Shown here in pieces: positions 37,341-45,515 of a stretch of DNA of 64,000 nt (the stretch's first letter is position 1; every line of letters starts with the position of its first letter). Source of the DNA: Paraburkholderia sp. BL10I2N1 (GTDB taxonomy: Bacteria; Pseudomonadota; Gammaproteobacteria; Burkholderiales; Burkholderiaceae); NCBI RefSeq assembly GCF_004361815.1, contig NZ_SNWA01000001.1, positions 558,001 through 622,000 of the forward strand. The letters are read 5' to 3'. The translations under genes and the position numbers were made by a program. The notes under the pieces were generated by a model. It worked only from the letters and a program-made list of their open reading frames with translations. It ran no database searches and was not told the DNA's origin.

Positions 37341-37664
37341 CGTGGAGCGATGGTAGCGTGTGGGATTTCCCCATGCCATGCCAAGAGGGCAGACCACTTC
37401 ACTGCCAGGCACGTCACGCACTGCTCCTGAACGTGCCGGCACCCGTTCAGTGAGACTGCCAACGTCCCTTCGTGCGACGAACCGTTACTATGAGGATTAC
37501 TACAGACACTTCGATCCAGCCAAGGCACGCTATCAGAAATGACGAACCGGTTAGCGCTTCTGTGAACGCGGCTTAGCGGAAATTGCGAGTTGCATCACTT
37601 TCCGCGAGCAGCGGTCGGCAAAGGTGCGGGGCTTGCTTGTCTTTTGCGCTCAACGCCGGCATAC

Positions 37665-37686
37665 TAGCTAACATTGATTAGCTAAC
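37665..37686. promoter_or_regulatory. Operator-like repeats before the antitoxin gene
   Basis: TAGCTAAC-N6-TAGCTAAC, which also reads as the palindrome TAGCTAA-N6-TTAGCTA. It lies 16 bp before the antitoxin ATG, where Phd-type antitoxins usually autoregulate. Confidence 0.55.
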
Positions 37687-37701
37687 TTCGGGGGGGGTGC
37701 A

Positions 37702-37971
37702 ATGCTCACGGTCAACATGCATGACGCGAAATCGAAATTGTCGAGCCTGGTCGAGCGGCTCGAGCTAGGCGAGGAAAGCGAAGTCGTCATCGCGCGCAAC
37801 GGCACCCCTGTCGCGCGGCTGGTACCGTTTACCGCACCGCGGCGCATCGGCGCTGCTCGGCACCTGCTTGCGGGACTGGACATACCGGCCACCGTTGAAG
37901 CGTTCAACGCGGGCGACGAGGCGATCGCCGCGGACTTCGACGCGAGCGCACGGCAAGGGCTGGCGCCGTGA
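37702..37971 (+). CDS. Phd/YefM-type antitoxin
   Basis: 89 residues. N-terminal Phd fold MLTVNMHDAKSKLSSLVERL then VVIARNGTPVARLVPFTAP binds DNA; the Ala/Asp-rich C-terminus (DEAIAADFDASARQGLAP) should wrap the toxin. Overlaps the toxin start (GTGA). A G-rich tract precedes the ATG as ribosome-binding site. Confidence 0.87.
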   Translation: MLTVNMHDAKSKLSSLVERLELGEESEVVIARNGTPVARLVPFTAPRRIGAARHLLAGLDIPATVEAFNAGDEAIAADFDASARQGLAP

Positions 37972-38357
37972 GGGTGCTGCTCGATACGCATATTGCGCTG
38001 TGGGCCGCCGAAGGCGCTCCGCAGCTGTCGTCGGAGGCGATTCGCCTGATCGAGGATCCGGCCAATACGCTTCTGGTGAGCGCCGCAGCCATTTGGGAGA
38101 TCGCGATCAAACATGCAAAGGGCAACCTGCGTGTGCATCCGCGCGATGCTCGCTCGGCGTTTCGGTTGGCTGGCTTCGCCGAGCTGCCGATTGCTGGTGA
38201 GCACGCGGAGGCGGTCGCCGCGCTGCCGCTGCACGATGACCACGCGGATCCATTCGATCGCGTCATGATCGCGCAGGCGTTGCATGAAGGTATCGCGCTG
38301 TTGAGCGCCGATCCGAAGGTCTGGCGCTATCACCCGACCCTGATGATTCGAGCCTGA
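37968..38357 (+). CDS. vapC: PIN-domain ribonuclease toxin (VapC type)
   Basis: 129 residues from a GTG overlapping the antitoxin stop. The PIN acidic set is intact: Asp in LLDTHIALWAA, Glu in AAIWEIAIKHAKG, and the Asp cluster in HADPFDRVMIAQAL, plus LLSADPKVWRY. Mg-dependent RNase restrained by the upstream antitoxin. An intact, apparently functional pair. Confidence 0.88.
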   Translation: MRVLLDTHIALWAAEGAPQLSSEAIRLIEDPANTLLVSAAAIWEIAIKHAKGNLRVHPRDARSAFRLAGFAELPIAGEHAEAVAALPLHDDHADPFDRVMIAQALHEGIALLSADPKVWRYHPTLMIRA

Positions 38358-38461
38358 CGCCGGGGCGAACCGCGCGGAGGGGGCCGGCATGGAGCTGATG
38401 CGTCTGTTCTACCCGAACCATCCACCGGCCACGATTTCCGCATTGTTGGGAGACCGGATCG

Positions 38462-38712
38462 GCGTTCTGCGAAAAACACCCAGGGGTCGAACAAGCGCTG
38501 CTCTCATGGCATGAAGAAGCCACCAAGGTCGAATGGACGACGCCGCAGGACATTAAAGCTCGGTATCCGACGGCGAGCTTTGTCGGTAAGAATCGCGTCG
38601 TATTCAACATCAAGGGGAACGATTACCGGCTATTCGTGGGGATTGCCTCCGAATCGGTGTCATCCATATCAAATTTGTCGGCATCGGCACGGAGTATTAG
38701 AAAATCGACGCC
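38462..38712 (+). pseudogene. HigB-type mRNA interferase, broken
   Basis: AFCEKHPGVEQALLSWHEEA, TPQDIKARYPTASFVGKNRV and VVFNIKGNDYRLFV are the HigB core in one frame. The remaining HIKFVGIGTEY and KIDA lie in another frame and are split by a TAG at 38698-38700. The N-terminus is also degraded. No HigA antitoxin gene follows. Confidence 0.7.
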
Positions 38713-39184
38713 ATTGGCAGCAATGGCGGTGGGCGGGTTGCTCACAGGAGAGCAACGCAACGGCCGCAATCGGCCACAAAGCGACGTTCACATGCGCCAT
38801 CGGTCGGACGTTCACGCGTCGGCTCCGCTCCGTAACCGGCCACCCGATCATCAAATGCGAATGCTCCTTCATCGGCCATACCTGCCGTTCGCGGCACCGT
38901 GATATTGGCCCTGCCGCAATGACTGCTTCCGAACAAATCGAACTAGTGCTCTCGACCCCTTCGGCCGCTCGGATGAGATTGGTGAGCGTCCGTTTGCGGG
39001 CCGGCATCACCCGATCACCCATAACGTTGAACTGCGGCTCCCCGCCCTTTGGGGGGCCGCCCAAAAGCGCTGCCTAATGAATCGACGTCCTATGGCCCAT
39101 CGAGGGGTGCTTTACCGCCCCCGCGCGATGCGATGCACATCCGCGTAGCCACATAAGAATTTCCCTGCACCGCAGTGCTGGCTG
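38713..39184. repeat. Gene-free stretch with a dispersed repeat copy
   Basis: 38740-38890 holds a copy of the dispersed repeat (CGGACGTTCACGCGTCGGCT at 38805), closely similar to 54481-54600. No gene is recognised; minus-strand frames here are shared by the repeat copies and do not look like protein. Confidence 0.5.
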
Positions 39185-40576
39185 TTACGAAGCGGTAGGT
39201 TTGATGTTCTGGTTTTGACAAAAGAAATTGTGCGGATCGTAACGCGACTTGATCGCCACCAGCCGCTCCCAGTTGGGGCCATAGGCTGCACCGACCCGCT
39301 CGGTTTCATCCTGCGTCATGAAATTTACATACACGCTGCCCAGCGCAAAGGCCGCAGTTGATTCGAAGAATGCTCGAGCCCATGCGATGCATCGCTCGTC
39401 GTCGCTCGCATCGCGCCAGCGTCCGTGCACGTTCATGACAAATTTTGCGTCGCGGTTCGCGTAGGCAGTGGCATCGGTCGCGATACGCGTGGTCTCGCCA
39501 GCGATATGGCCGAAAAATATCTCGCATTCGGGCGACGGCAACTTGCCAATCGCATCGATCAGGTGGTCCAGCAGCCCGTCCGGCAGTTCAGCCAGATTGT
39601 GCGATTTCCAGTAATTGCGTGCGCCGGAGGTCAACAGCGGATCGAACGCTTTTTGCCACGCCGCATACGGCATTGGGCCAACATGCTCGCCCAGCGCGGT
39701 GCCGAAGTGCCGGATTTCATCGACCGCACGCGGCCCATTTTCGACCTCGCCGGTGTAGCAGATTGCAAAGACGATGACCGGCTTGCCGTGTATCTCCGGT
39801 GGCAGGAAAGGCAGAGGCGGCGCGAGCCGCAACACGCTCCAGACAGTCAGTTCCTCCGGCATGGCCCCCGCTGCTGCGTGATATTTCGTCAATGCGGTTT
39901 TTGCCTGCTCGAACGGCAGTACCACGAGCCCGCCAAAAACTTCTGGCCCGACCGGATGCAACTCGAACTCGAACATCGTGACGATGCCAAAATTGCCGCC
40001 ACCGCCGCGAATTGCCCAAAACAGGTCTTCGTGCTCGTCGGCGCTCGCGTGCAGCAACTCCCCGTCAGCGGTAATGACGTCCGCCGAGATAAGATTGTCG
40101 ACTGACAGTCCGTATTTGCGGCTGAGCCAGCCGAAGCCGCCACCTAGCGTCAAGCCCGACACCCCTGTGGTTGAATTGATGCCAAGCGGTGTCGCCAGGC
40201 CGAATGCCTGCGCCTCGTGATCGAAATCAGCTAATGTGTTGCCGGGTTCGACATAGGCGCGGCGTGCGGCGGGATCGATGCGCACCGATTTCATCTGCGA
40301 CAGATCGATCACCAGACCGTCGTCGCAGATCGCAGTGCCTGCGATGTTGTGGCCGCCGCCACGTACCGCGAGCAGCAGATTGTTATCGCGCGCAAACGCC
40401 ACTGCGCGACGAATGTCCGCGACTCCGGCACAAAAGACAATTAGCGCGGGGCGGCGGTCGATCATGCCGTTCCAGATACGCCGCGCTTCGTCGAATGCGG
40501 GATTGCCAGGCTGCAACACTTGTCCGCGAATTGCACCCGTCAGTTCCTCAACTGCCTTACTCGAGACATTGGCCAC
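39185..40576 (-). CDS. FAD-linked oxidoreductase with BBE domain
   Basis: 463 residues from a GTG with GGAGGG six bases upstream; the open frame to 40687 is leader. FAD-binding PCMH-type domain: LLAVRGGGHNIAGTAICDDG with the His that often carries FAD covalently, GVSGLTLGGGFGWLSRKYGL, FWAIRGGGGNFGIVTMFEFE. The C-terminal berberine-bridge-type end is YVNFMTQDETERVGAAYGPN and then YDPHNFFCQNQNI. Likely oxidises an alcohol, sugar or alkaloid-like substrate. Divergent from the cyclase gene. Confidence 0.88.
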   Translation of the reverse strand: MANVSSKAVEELTGAIRGQVLQPGNPAFDEARRIWNGMIDRRPALIVFCAGVADIRRAVAFARDNNLLLAVRGGGHNIAGTAICDDGLVIDLSQMKSVRIDPAARRAYVEPGNTLADFDHEAQAFGLATPLGINSTTGVSGLTLGGGFGWLSRKYGLSVDNLISADVITADGELLHASADEHEDLFWAIRGGGGNFGIVTMFEFELHPVGPEVFGGLVVLPFEQAKTALTKYHAAAGAMPEELTVWSVLRLAPPLPFLPPEIHGKPVIVFAICYTGEVENGPRAVDEIRHFGTALGEHVGPMPYAAWQKAFDPLLTSGARNYWKSHNLAELPDGLLDHLIDAIGKLPSPECEIFFGHIAGETTRIATDATAYANRDAKFVMNVHGRWRDASDDERCIAWARAFFESTAAFALGSVYVNFMTQDETERVGAAYGPNWERLVAIKSRYDPHNFFCQNQNIKPTAS

Positions 40577-40890
40577 GACATCCCTCCGTCTGGGAACGAA
40601 CCGACTCCAAGCGATGATTAAGTATGAAAAAATACATTTGAAAGCTTTTGCTTCCACGTAGTAAACGAGGTTGTTGTCTGAACACAAATGAACGTAAACC
40701 CTGCCTTTGGGAACGATATGGCAATGGCGCCATATGCAATGTTCGTTGCTATTACTTAATCGATCCCGCCGTACGCGCCCGCCATGCCCGGCGCCTAATC
40801 AAGCAATCATTGGAATGGGCGCGAAGGCGCATGGACAAGTAGCATTACCTCGCCGATCATAGTCTTGGACGGTACACCAGAGATCTGGCA
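40577..40890. other. Divergent control region
   Basis: 314 bp between the oxidoreductase and the cyclase-ATPase. It is AT-richer than its surroundings (around 40610-40670). I see no clear promoter pair or palindrome. Confidence 0.4.
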
Positions 40891-43800
40891 ATGAGCGACG
40901 ATCTGACGACATGGTTGGTGCAGATTGGCCTCGGTGAGCACGCTGCGAAGTTCGCCTTGCAAGGGATCGACTGGGATGTGCTCGGCGACCTTTCCGAGGG
41001 CGACTTGAAGGAGCTCGGCCTGACGCTCGGCGACCGCAAGCGGCTGGCGAAAGGGCTTGCGGCACTGACCGAAAGCTGCACGCGATCGCTCGAACGGGCG
41101 AAGGAACGAGGAGACGCACCGGCGCCGCCTGCGTCCGGAACCGTCGAGGCCGAGAGGCGGCAGCTTACCGTGATGTTCATCGATCTGATCGATTCGACAG
41201 CGCTCGCGGAACGATTCGATCCCGAGGACATGCGGCGCCTGCTAGGGATTTACCATCAAGTCTGTGCAAGCGCGATCGAAGCTCATGAAGGTCACATCGC
41301 GCTTTATATCGGTGACGGACTGCTCGTTTACTTTGGCTACCCGAGTGCGCACGAAGACGATGCCGTGCGCGCGGTACTCTCCGCTCTCGCCACCATTTCG
41401 GCGCTTCACGAGGCCAACGATCGCATCGAAGTTGAGCACGGCGTACGCCTGCAGGTGCGTATCGGGATCGAGACGGGACTTGTCGTCGCCGGCGCGATTG
41501 GCGCTGGATCTACGCGGGATCACCAGGCGATCGTCGGAGAGGCGGCAAACGTCGCCGCAAGGCTGCAGTCGCTCGCTCCGCCCGACGCGATCGTCGTGGG
41601 CCCGGCCACCAAACGCCTGATCGAAGGATCGTTCCTGCTCGAAGACCTCGGTTGGCAAGAACTGAAAGGGGTCTCCGGTCCGGTTCGGGTCCAACGCGTG
41701 CTGGCGCAAACGGATGCGGTCGACCGCTTCGAAATCAGGGCGGTCCACGGCGTGACACCGCTCATCGGCCGGGCCGCGGAACTCGACATGGTCCGGCAAC
41801 GCTGGAAGCAAAGCGTCGACGGCGAAATGCGCTGCGTGCTGTTGATCGGTGAGCCGGGAATCGGAAAATCTCGCGTGTTGCGGGCATTCGGAGATAGCAT
41901 CAGTGAAGACACCCATGCGGTCGTTTCGCTCCACTGTTCCGCGTACTACCACAACAGCCCTTTTTGGCCGGTACTACGCTGGCTACAGCGCGCCTTTGGC
42001 CTCGGTCCCTACGCGCCCGACGCTTCGGATCTGGAACGGCTGGAGGCCGAATTCGCAAGGCTCGGAGTAGATGTCGACGAGACGCTTCTCGTGCTTACGA
42101 CCTTGCTCGGAATTCCGGCCGGCGCGCGCCATCCGGCAATCGATGCCTCATCGCCTTCCTTCAAACGCCGGACGCTGGACGTGCTCGTCGCCATCATCGA
42201 AAAGTCGACGCGCGTTCAGCCGGTGCTCGTGGTCGTCGAGGACGCTCACTGGATCGATCCGTCATCCCTCGAGTTCGTTCGGCTCGTCCTCGAGCGGCTG
42301 GTGGCCGCCCCGCTGCTGGTACTGCTCACGGCGCGGCCCGAGTTCGAACCGGGATGGACTTACCCCCATCTCGTACAGGTCAACCTCGATCGGCTCTCGC
42401 GCCGCGATTGCATCGCGATGATCGAACGGCTGACCGATGGAAAGCGGCTTCCGCGTCTCATACTCGATCAGATCGTCTCCAAAACGGACGGCGTGCCGCT
42501 TTTCGTCGAGGAGCTTACGAAGACCGTCCTTCAGGGCGATTTGTTGCAGGATGCCGGCATCAGCTACGAGTTGAAAGGAGCGCCGCAGACAATTGCGATT
42601 CCGGACACGCTGCAGGGCTCGCTGCTATCGCAGCTCGACCGGCTGGAGCCAACCGTCAAGGAAACCGCCCAGATTGCGGCCACAGTGGGGCGGGAGTTCG
42701 GCCGGAGGTTGCTTGGCCTGATTGCGTCCAGGTCAGAGAACGAACTGCAGGAAACGCTCGACAGCCTGATTACAGCCGAAATCATCGTTCCTGCTTCGGG
42801 TACGCCCGCGGAGGGAGACGCGTATCTGTTTCGGCACGCGCTGATCCAGGAGATCGCGTACCAATCCCTGCTGCTTGCGCGCCGCCGTCAATACCATGCG
42901 CTGATCGCCACTGCTCTAGAGGACCATTTTCCGGAAGTCGCGGAGCGGCAACCCGAACTGATCGCCCAGAACTTCACTGCGGCCGACCTGCCGGATCGTG
43001 CAATCGGCTACTGGCAGCGTGCCGGAGAACGGGCGCTTTCGGGCGCGGCCTACGAGGAGGCTATCGCTCATACGCAGCGTGGGCTTGAACTGATGAACCG
43101 ATGTTCTTACAGTGATCAGGATCGGGCCGCCCACCTGGTGCCTCTGCTGCTGACAAGAGGCGGAGCGGAGCTCAGGTTGGGCCGCCGCGAGGCGATAGCG
43201 ACCTACCGGCAGGCGGCGCACATTGCCCGCGAGCAAGCGCTCCCGTCGTTTCTTGTGCAGGCGGCGTTGGGGTTCGACACTGCCGAGACGTTCCTCGAAG
43301 GCTCCGGCAAAGCATCGCTTTCCTTGCTCGAGGAGGCGCTCGCCTTGATCGGCACCGACGAGTCGGTCGAGCGCTGTCGCCTGTTGAGTCGCCTGGTCCG
43401 CACCGCTCACATGACCGGTGCACGTGGACAAGCTGACGAACTGGTTTTGGAGGCTGTCGCTCTGGCGAGACGCCTGAACGACTTGCCGAGCCTGTTCGAC
43501 GCATTGGTGTGCGACATGATGCATATCGGAGCTCGCCCTTTGCCTGCGGACAAGTTTGCGGAGCGTGAAAGCGCGTTGCAGGAGTTGAGGCAGATTGCAG
43601 AAGCTCTCGGTGACGCACACACCATAGGTCACGCATGCGCTCGATGTCTCGCCGGTTACCTGGAGATCGGCGACGTGGAGCGCTTCGAGAGCGCGCTGGA
43701 AAGGTATCGGCAGATTGCCGCCAGTGGGCAGCACTTCGTCGACAAGTGGTGTGTGACGGGTGCGCAGGCGATGCGGGCCATACTCGTCGGGGACTTCGCC

Positions 43801-44514
43801 GTGGCGGAGCACAAGGCGCGAGAATCGTTGCAGATGGCGCAGACCGTCGACGCGACACTAGCATCGGGCGTCTATGGCATGCAGATGTTCACGATACGCC
43901 GCGAACAAGGTCGGCTCGCCGAAGTAGCGCCGCTCTTCAAGCGGTTCGTCGACGAGCATTCCGAGGACTCTACGTGGCGGCCCGGACTCATGCTGATCTG
44001 CAGCGATCTCGGCTTCGAAGCGCAGGCCCGCGACAGTCTCGATCGCCTTGCGGAATCGGAATCCAGCATTCCCGTGGACAGCAAGCGGCTTGTCACGTTG
44101 ACGTATCTGGCGGAGGTTGCTGCACGGCTCCGGGACGTCGAGCATGCCAACCGGGTTTATGCCCTTCTCCTGCCGTTCCGGGATCAGGTCGTCACCGTTC
44201 CTGTTTTCACGCTGTGCTGCGGATCTGCGGCCCGGTATCTCGGCATGCTCGCCAATGCTCTGGGAGATTGGTCCGCCGCCGAAGAGCATTTCGAATACGC
44301 GCTGCGCATGGACGAGCGCTTGCGAGCGTGGCCCTGGCTTGCACATGGCCGGCACGAATTCGCGCTCATGCTGTCAGCGCGCAATCGCGTCGAAGACAGA
44401 GCACGAGCGCAAGACCTGCTCGCCACGGCGGCTGCAGCAGCCAAAGAACTGAAGATGTTCGCTCTCGTCGAACGCATCGGTGGCGCTCAGGCAAGCACAG
44501 GGCTCAGAAATTAG
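40891..44514 (+). CDS. SAM - class III cyclase - AAA ATPase - TPR signalling protein
   Basis: 1207 residues. Order: SAM domain (about 1-65, TTWLVQIGLGEHAAKFALQG); class III nucleotide cyclase (about 90-260) with metal Asp residues in FIDLIDSTALAE and YIGDGLLVYFGYP and the transition-state pair in GEAANVAARLQ; AAA/STAND-type ATPase with Walker A LLIGEPGIGKSRV (near 317) and Walker B VLVVVEDAHWIDPSS (near 445); then TPR-like helical repeats to the end (GERALSGAAYEEAIAHTQRG). Resembles the large cyclase/ATPase regulators common in rhizobia and Burkholderia. Whether the cyclase makes cAMP is unproven. Confidence 0.88.
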   Translation: MSDDLTTWLVQIGLGEHAAKFALQGIDWDVLGDLSEGDLKELGLTLGDRKRLAKGLAALTESCTRSLERAKERGDAPAPPASGTVEAERRQLTVMFIDLIDSTALAERFDPEDMRRLLGIYHQVCASAIEAHEGHIALYIGDGLLVYFGYPSAHEDDAVRAVLSALATISALHEANDRIEVEHGVRLQVRIGIETGLVVAGAIGAGSTRDHQAIVGEAANVAARLQSLAPPDAIVVGPATKRLIEGSFLLEDLGWQELKGVSGPVRVQRVLAQTDAVDRFEIRAVHGVTPLIGRAAELDMVRQRWKQSVDGEMRCVLLIGEPGIGKSRVLRAFGDSISEDTHAVVSLHCSAYYHNSPFWPVLRWLQRAFGLGPYAPDASDLERLEAEFARLGVDVDETLLVLTTLLGIPAGARHPAIDASSPSFKRRTLDVLVAIIEKSTRVQPVLVVVEDAHWIDPSSLEFVRLVLERLVAAPLLVLLTARPEFEPGWTYPHLVQVNLDRLSRRDCIAMIERLTDGKRLPRLILDQIVSKTDGVPLFVEELTKTVLQGDLLQDAGISYELKGAPQTIAIPDTLQGSLLSQLDRLEPTVKETAQIAATVGREFGRRLLGLIASRSENELQETLDSLITAEIIVPASGTPAEGDAYLFRHALIQEIAYQSLLLARRRQYHALIATALEDHFPEVAERQPELIAQNFTAADLPDRAIGYWQRAGERALSGAAYEEAIAHTQRGLELMNRCSYSDQDRAAHLVPLLLTRGGAELRLGRREAIATYRQAAHIAREQALPSFLVQAALGFDTAETFLEGSGKASLSLLEEALALIGTDESVERCRLLSRLVRTAHMTGARGQADELVLEAVALARRLNDLPSLFDALVCDMMHIGARPLPADKFAERESALQELRQIAEALGDAHTIGHACARCLAGYLEIGDVERFESALERYRQIAASGQHFVDKWCVTGAQAMRAILVGDFAVAEHKARESLQMAQTVDATLASGVYGMQMFTIRREQGRLAEVAPLFKRFVDEHSEDSTWRPGLMLICSDLGFEAQARDSLDRLAESESSIPVDSKRLVTLTYLAEVAARLRDVEHANRVYALLLPFRDQVVTVPVFTLCCGSAARYLGMLANALGDWSAAEEHFEYALRMDERLRAWPWLAHGRHEFALMLSARNRVEDRARAQDLLATAAAAAKELKMFALVERIGGAQASTGLRN

Positions 44515-44573
44515 CAGACGACTATCGCGCGGTTCGAAGTGCAACGATGCAGCCGCTACTCAAGGAGAATCCC

Positions 44574-44831
44574 ATGCCACGTTTTATGATTGAACGAAAC
44601 TTCGCAGAACAGCTCGAGCTCACCGGCGAAAGTGCGGAAGCCGTGAAGCAGATCAACGACGAGGAGGGTGTCGAGTGGCTCTTTTCGTTTCTCAGCGCGG
44701 ACAAGAAGAAGACTTATTGTCTGTATGAGGCGCCCAACGCCGAAGCCATCCGCGCCGCCGCACGCCGGGCGAACCTGCCGGCCGATGTGATCATCGAGGT
44801 GAGCGACTTACGGCCGGAAATGTTCAACTAG
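44574..44831 (+). CDS. DUF4242-type small protein
   Basis: 85 residues with a clear ribosome-binding site (AAGGAG). MPRFMIERNFAEQLELTGES and WLFSFLSADKKKTYCLYEAP match DUF4242, ferredoxin-like-fold proteins, one of which (SCO4226) binds nickel. It follows the cyclase-ATPase by 59 bp; such proteins are often next to these cyclases, so they are probably one transcript. Confidence 0.85.
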   Translation: MPRFMIERNFAEQLELTGESAEAVKQINDEEGVEWLFSFLSADKKKTYCLYEAPNAEAIRAAARRANLPADVIIEVSDLRPEMFN

Positions 44832-45515
44832 AGTACTGAGCAGAAGCTGCCGCTGAAGTGTCGCACGAACCGGTGACCGAAAAAGGTCGCGTGGAGGTGT
44901 TCGACTTTCTCCATTGCGGCCGTTCGCGACAACGTATCGCCACGCCCACACGAACGGCCGCTATGGCCGAAGTGCGGCAGCGGCCTGTGCGAAGACGGAT
45001 GTCCGAAGCACTCCGGAAGCCGCCATTTATGTCCCGCCGGCCCGAAGGGCCGATGTGGGTCGCGTGCTGCCGACCACCGTCGTCGAGGAGCAAAGCGCGA
45101 AATATGCACTTTGCATCGGACAGCATCCGGCCAGGAGGAGACGCTCATCCGTGCGTCCGATAGCGGACAGTCGCTGCGTCCATGTTGCACTCGAGCAGTG
45201 CGCCTTCGTCAACTCCGCACTTATCGTCGACGAAAGAGGGTTCAACTAAGCTCAAGCGCGCTGGGTGTTAGGGGGTGGGGCTCAATCGGGCGTGTCCTAG
45301 GGCACCAATCACCGGACTTGCCGCTCAAAAATTGGCTCGATCGATCGTTAACCAACTGGGGGCCGCGCTTTCGCCTCCGCACCCTGGTGGTTTCGCGTGG
45401 TGACTGGTGTGGCATGCCCGTTCCCGCCAAGCCTACGGGCCAACGCGCGCCGTTCCAGGTCAGGTCTGCGCGAATAGAGGGACGCTCACGCATCAAGAAC
45501 CGTGGAGACGCGCCA
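44832..45515. other. Gene-free stretch with dispersed repeat pieces
   Basis: No gene recognised. GATGTGGGTCGCGTGCTGCC at 45053 matches pieces at 53299 and 57184. The region 44890-45000 has GCGGCCGTTCGCGACAACG and similar CGGCC-rich motifs of the same family. Confidence 0.45.

Noticed and set aside
34245..37442. TPR frame extended to 1065 residues
   Set aside because: The first 230 codons overlap the transposase remnant and lack coding character; MSRKKKPSK at 36743 is the natural start.
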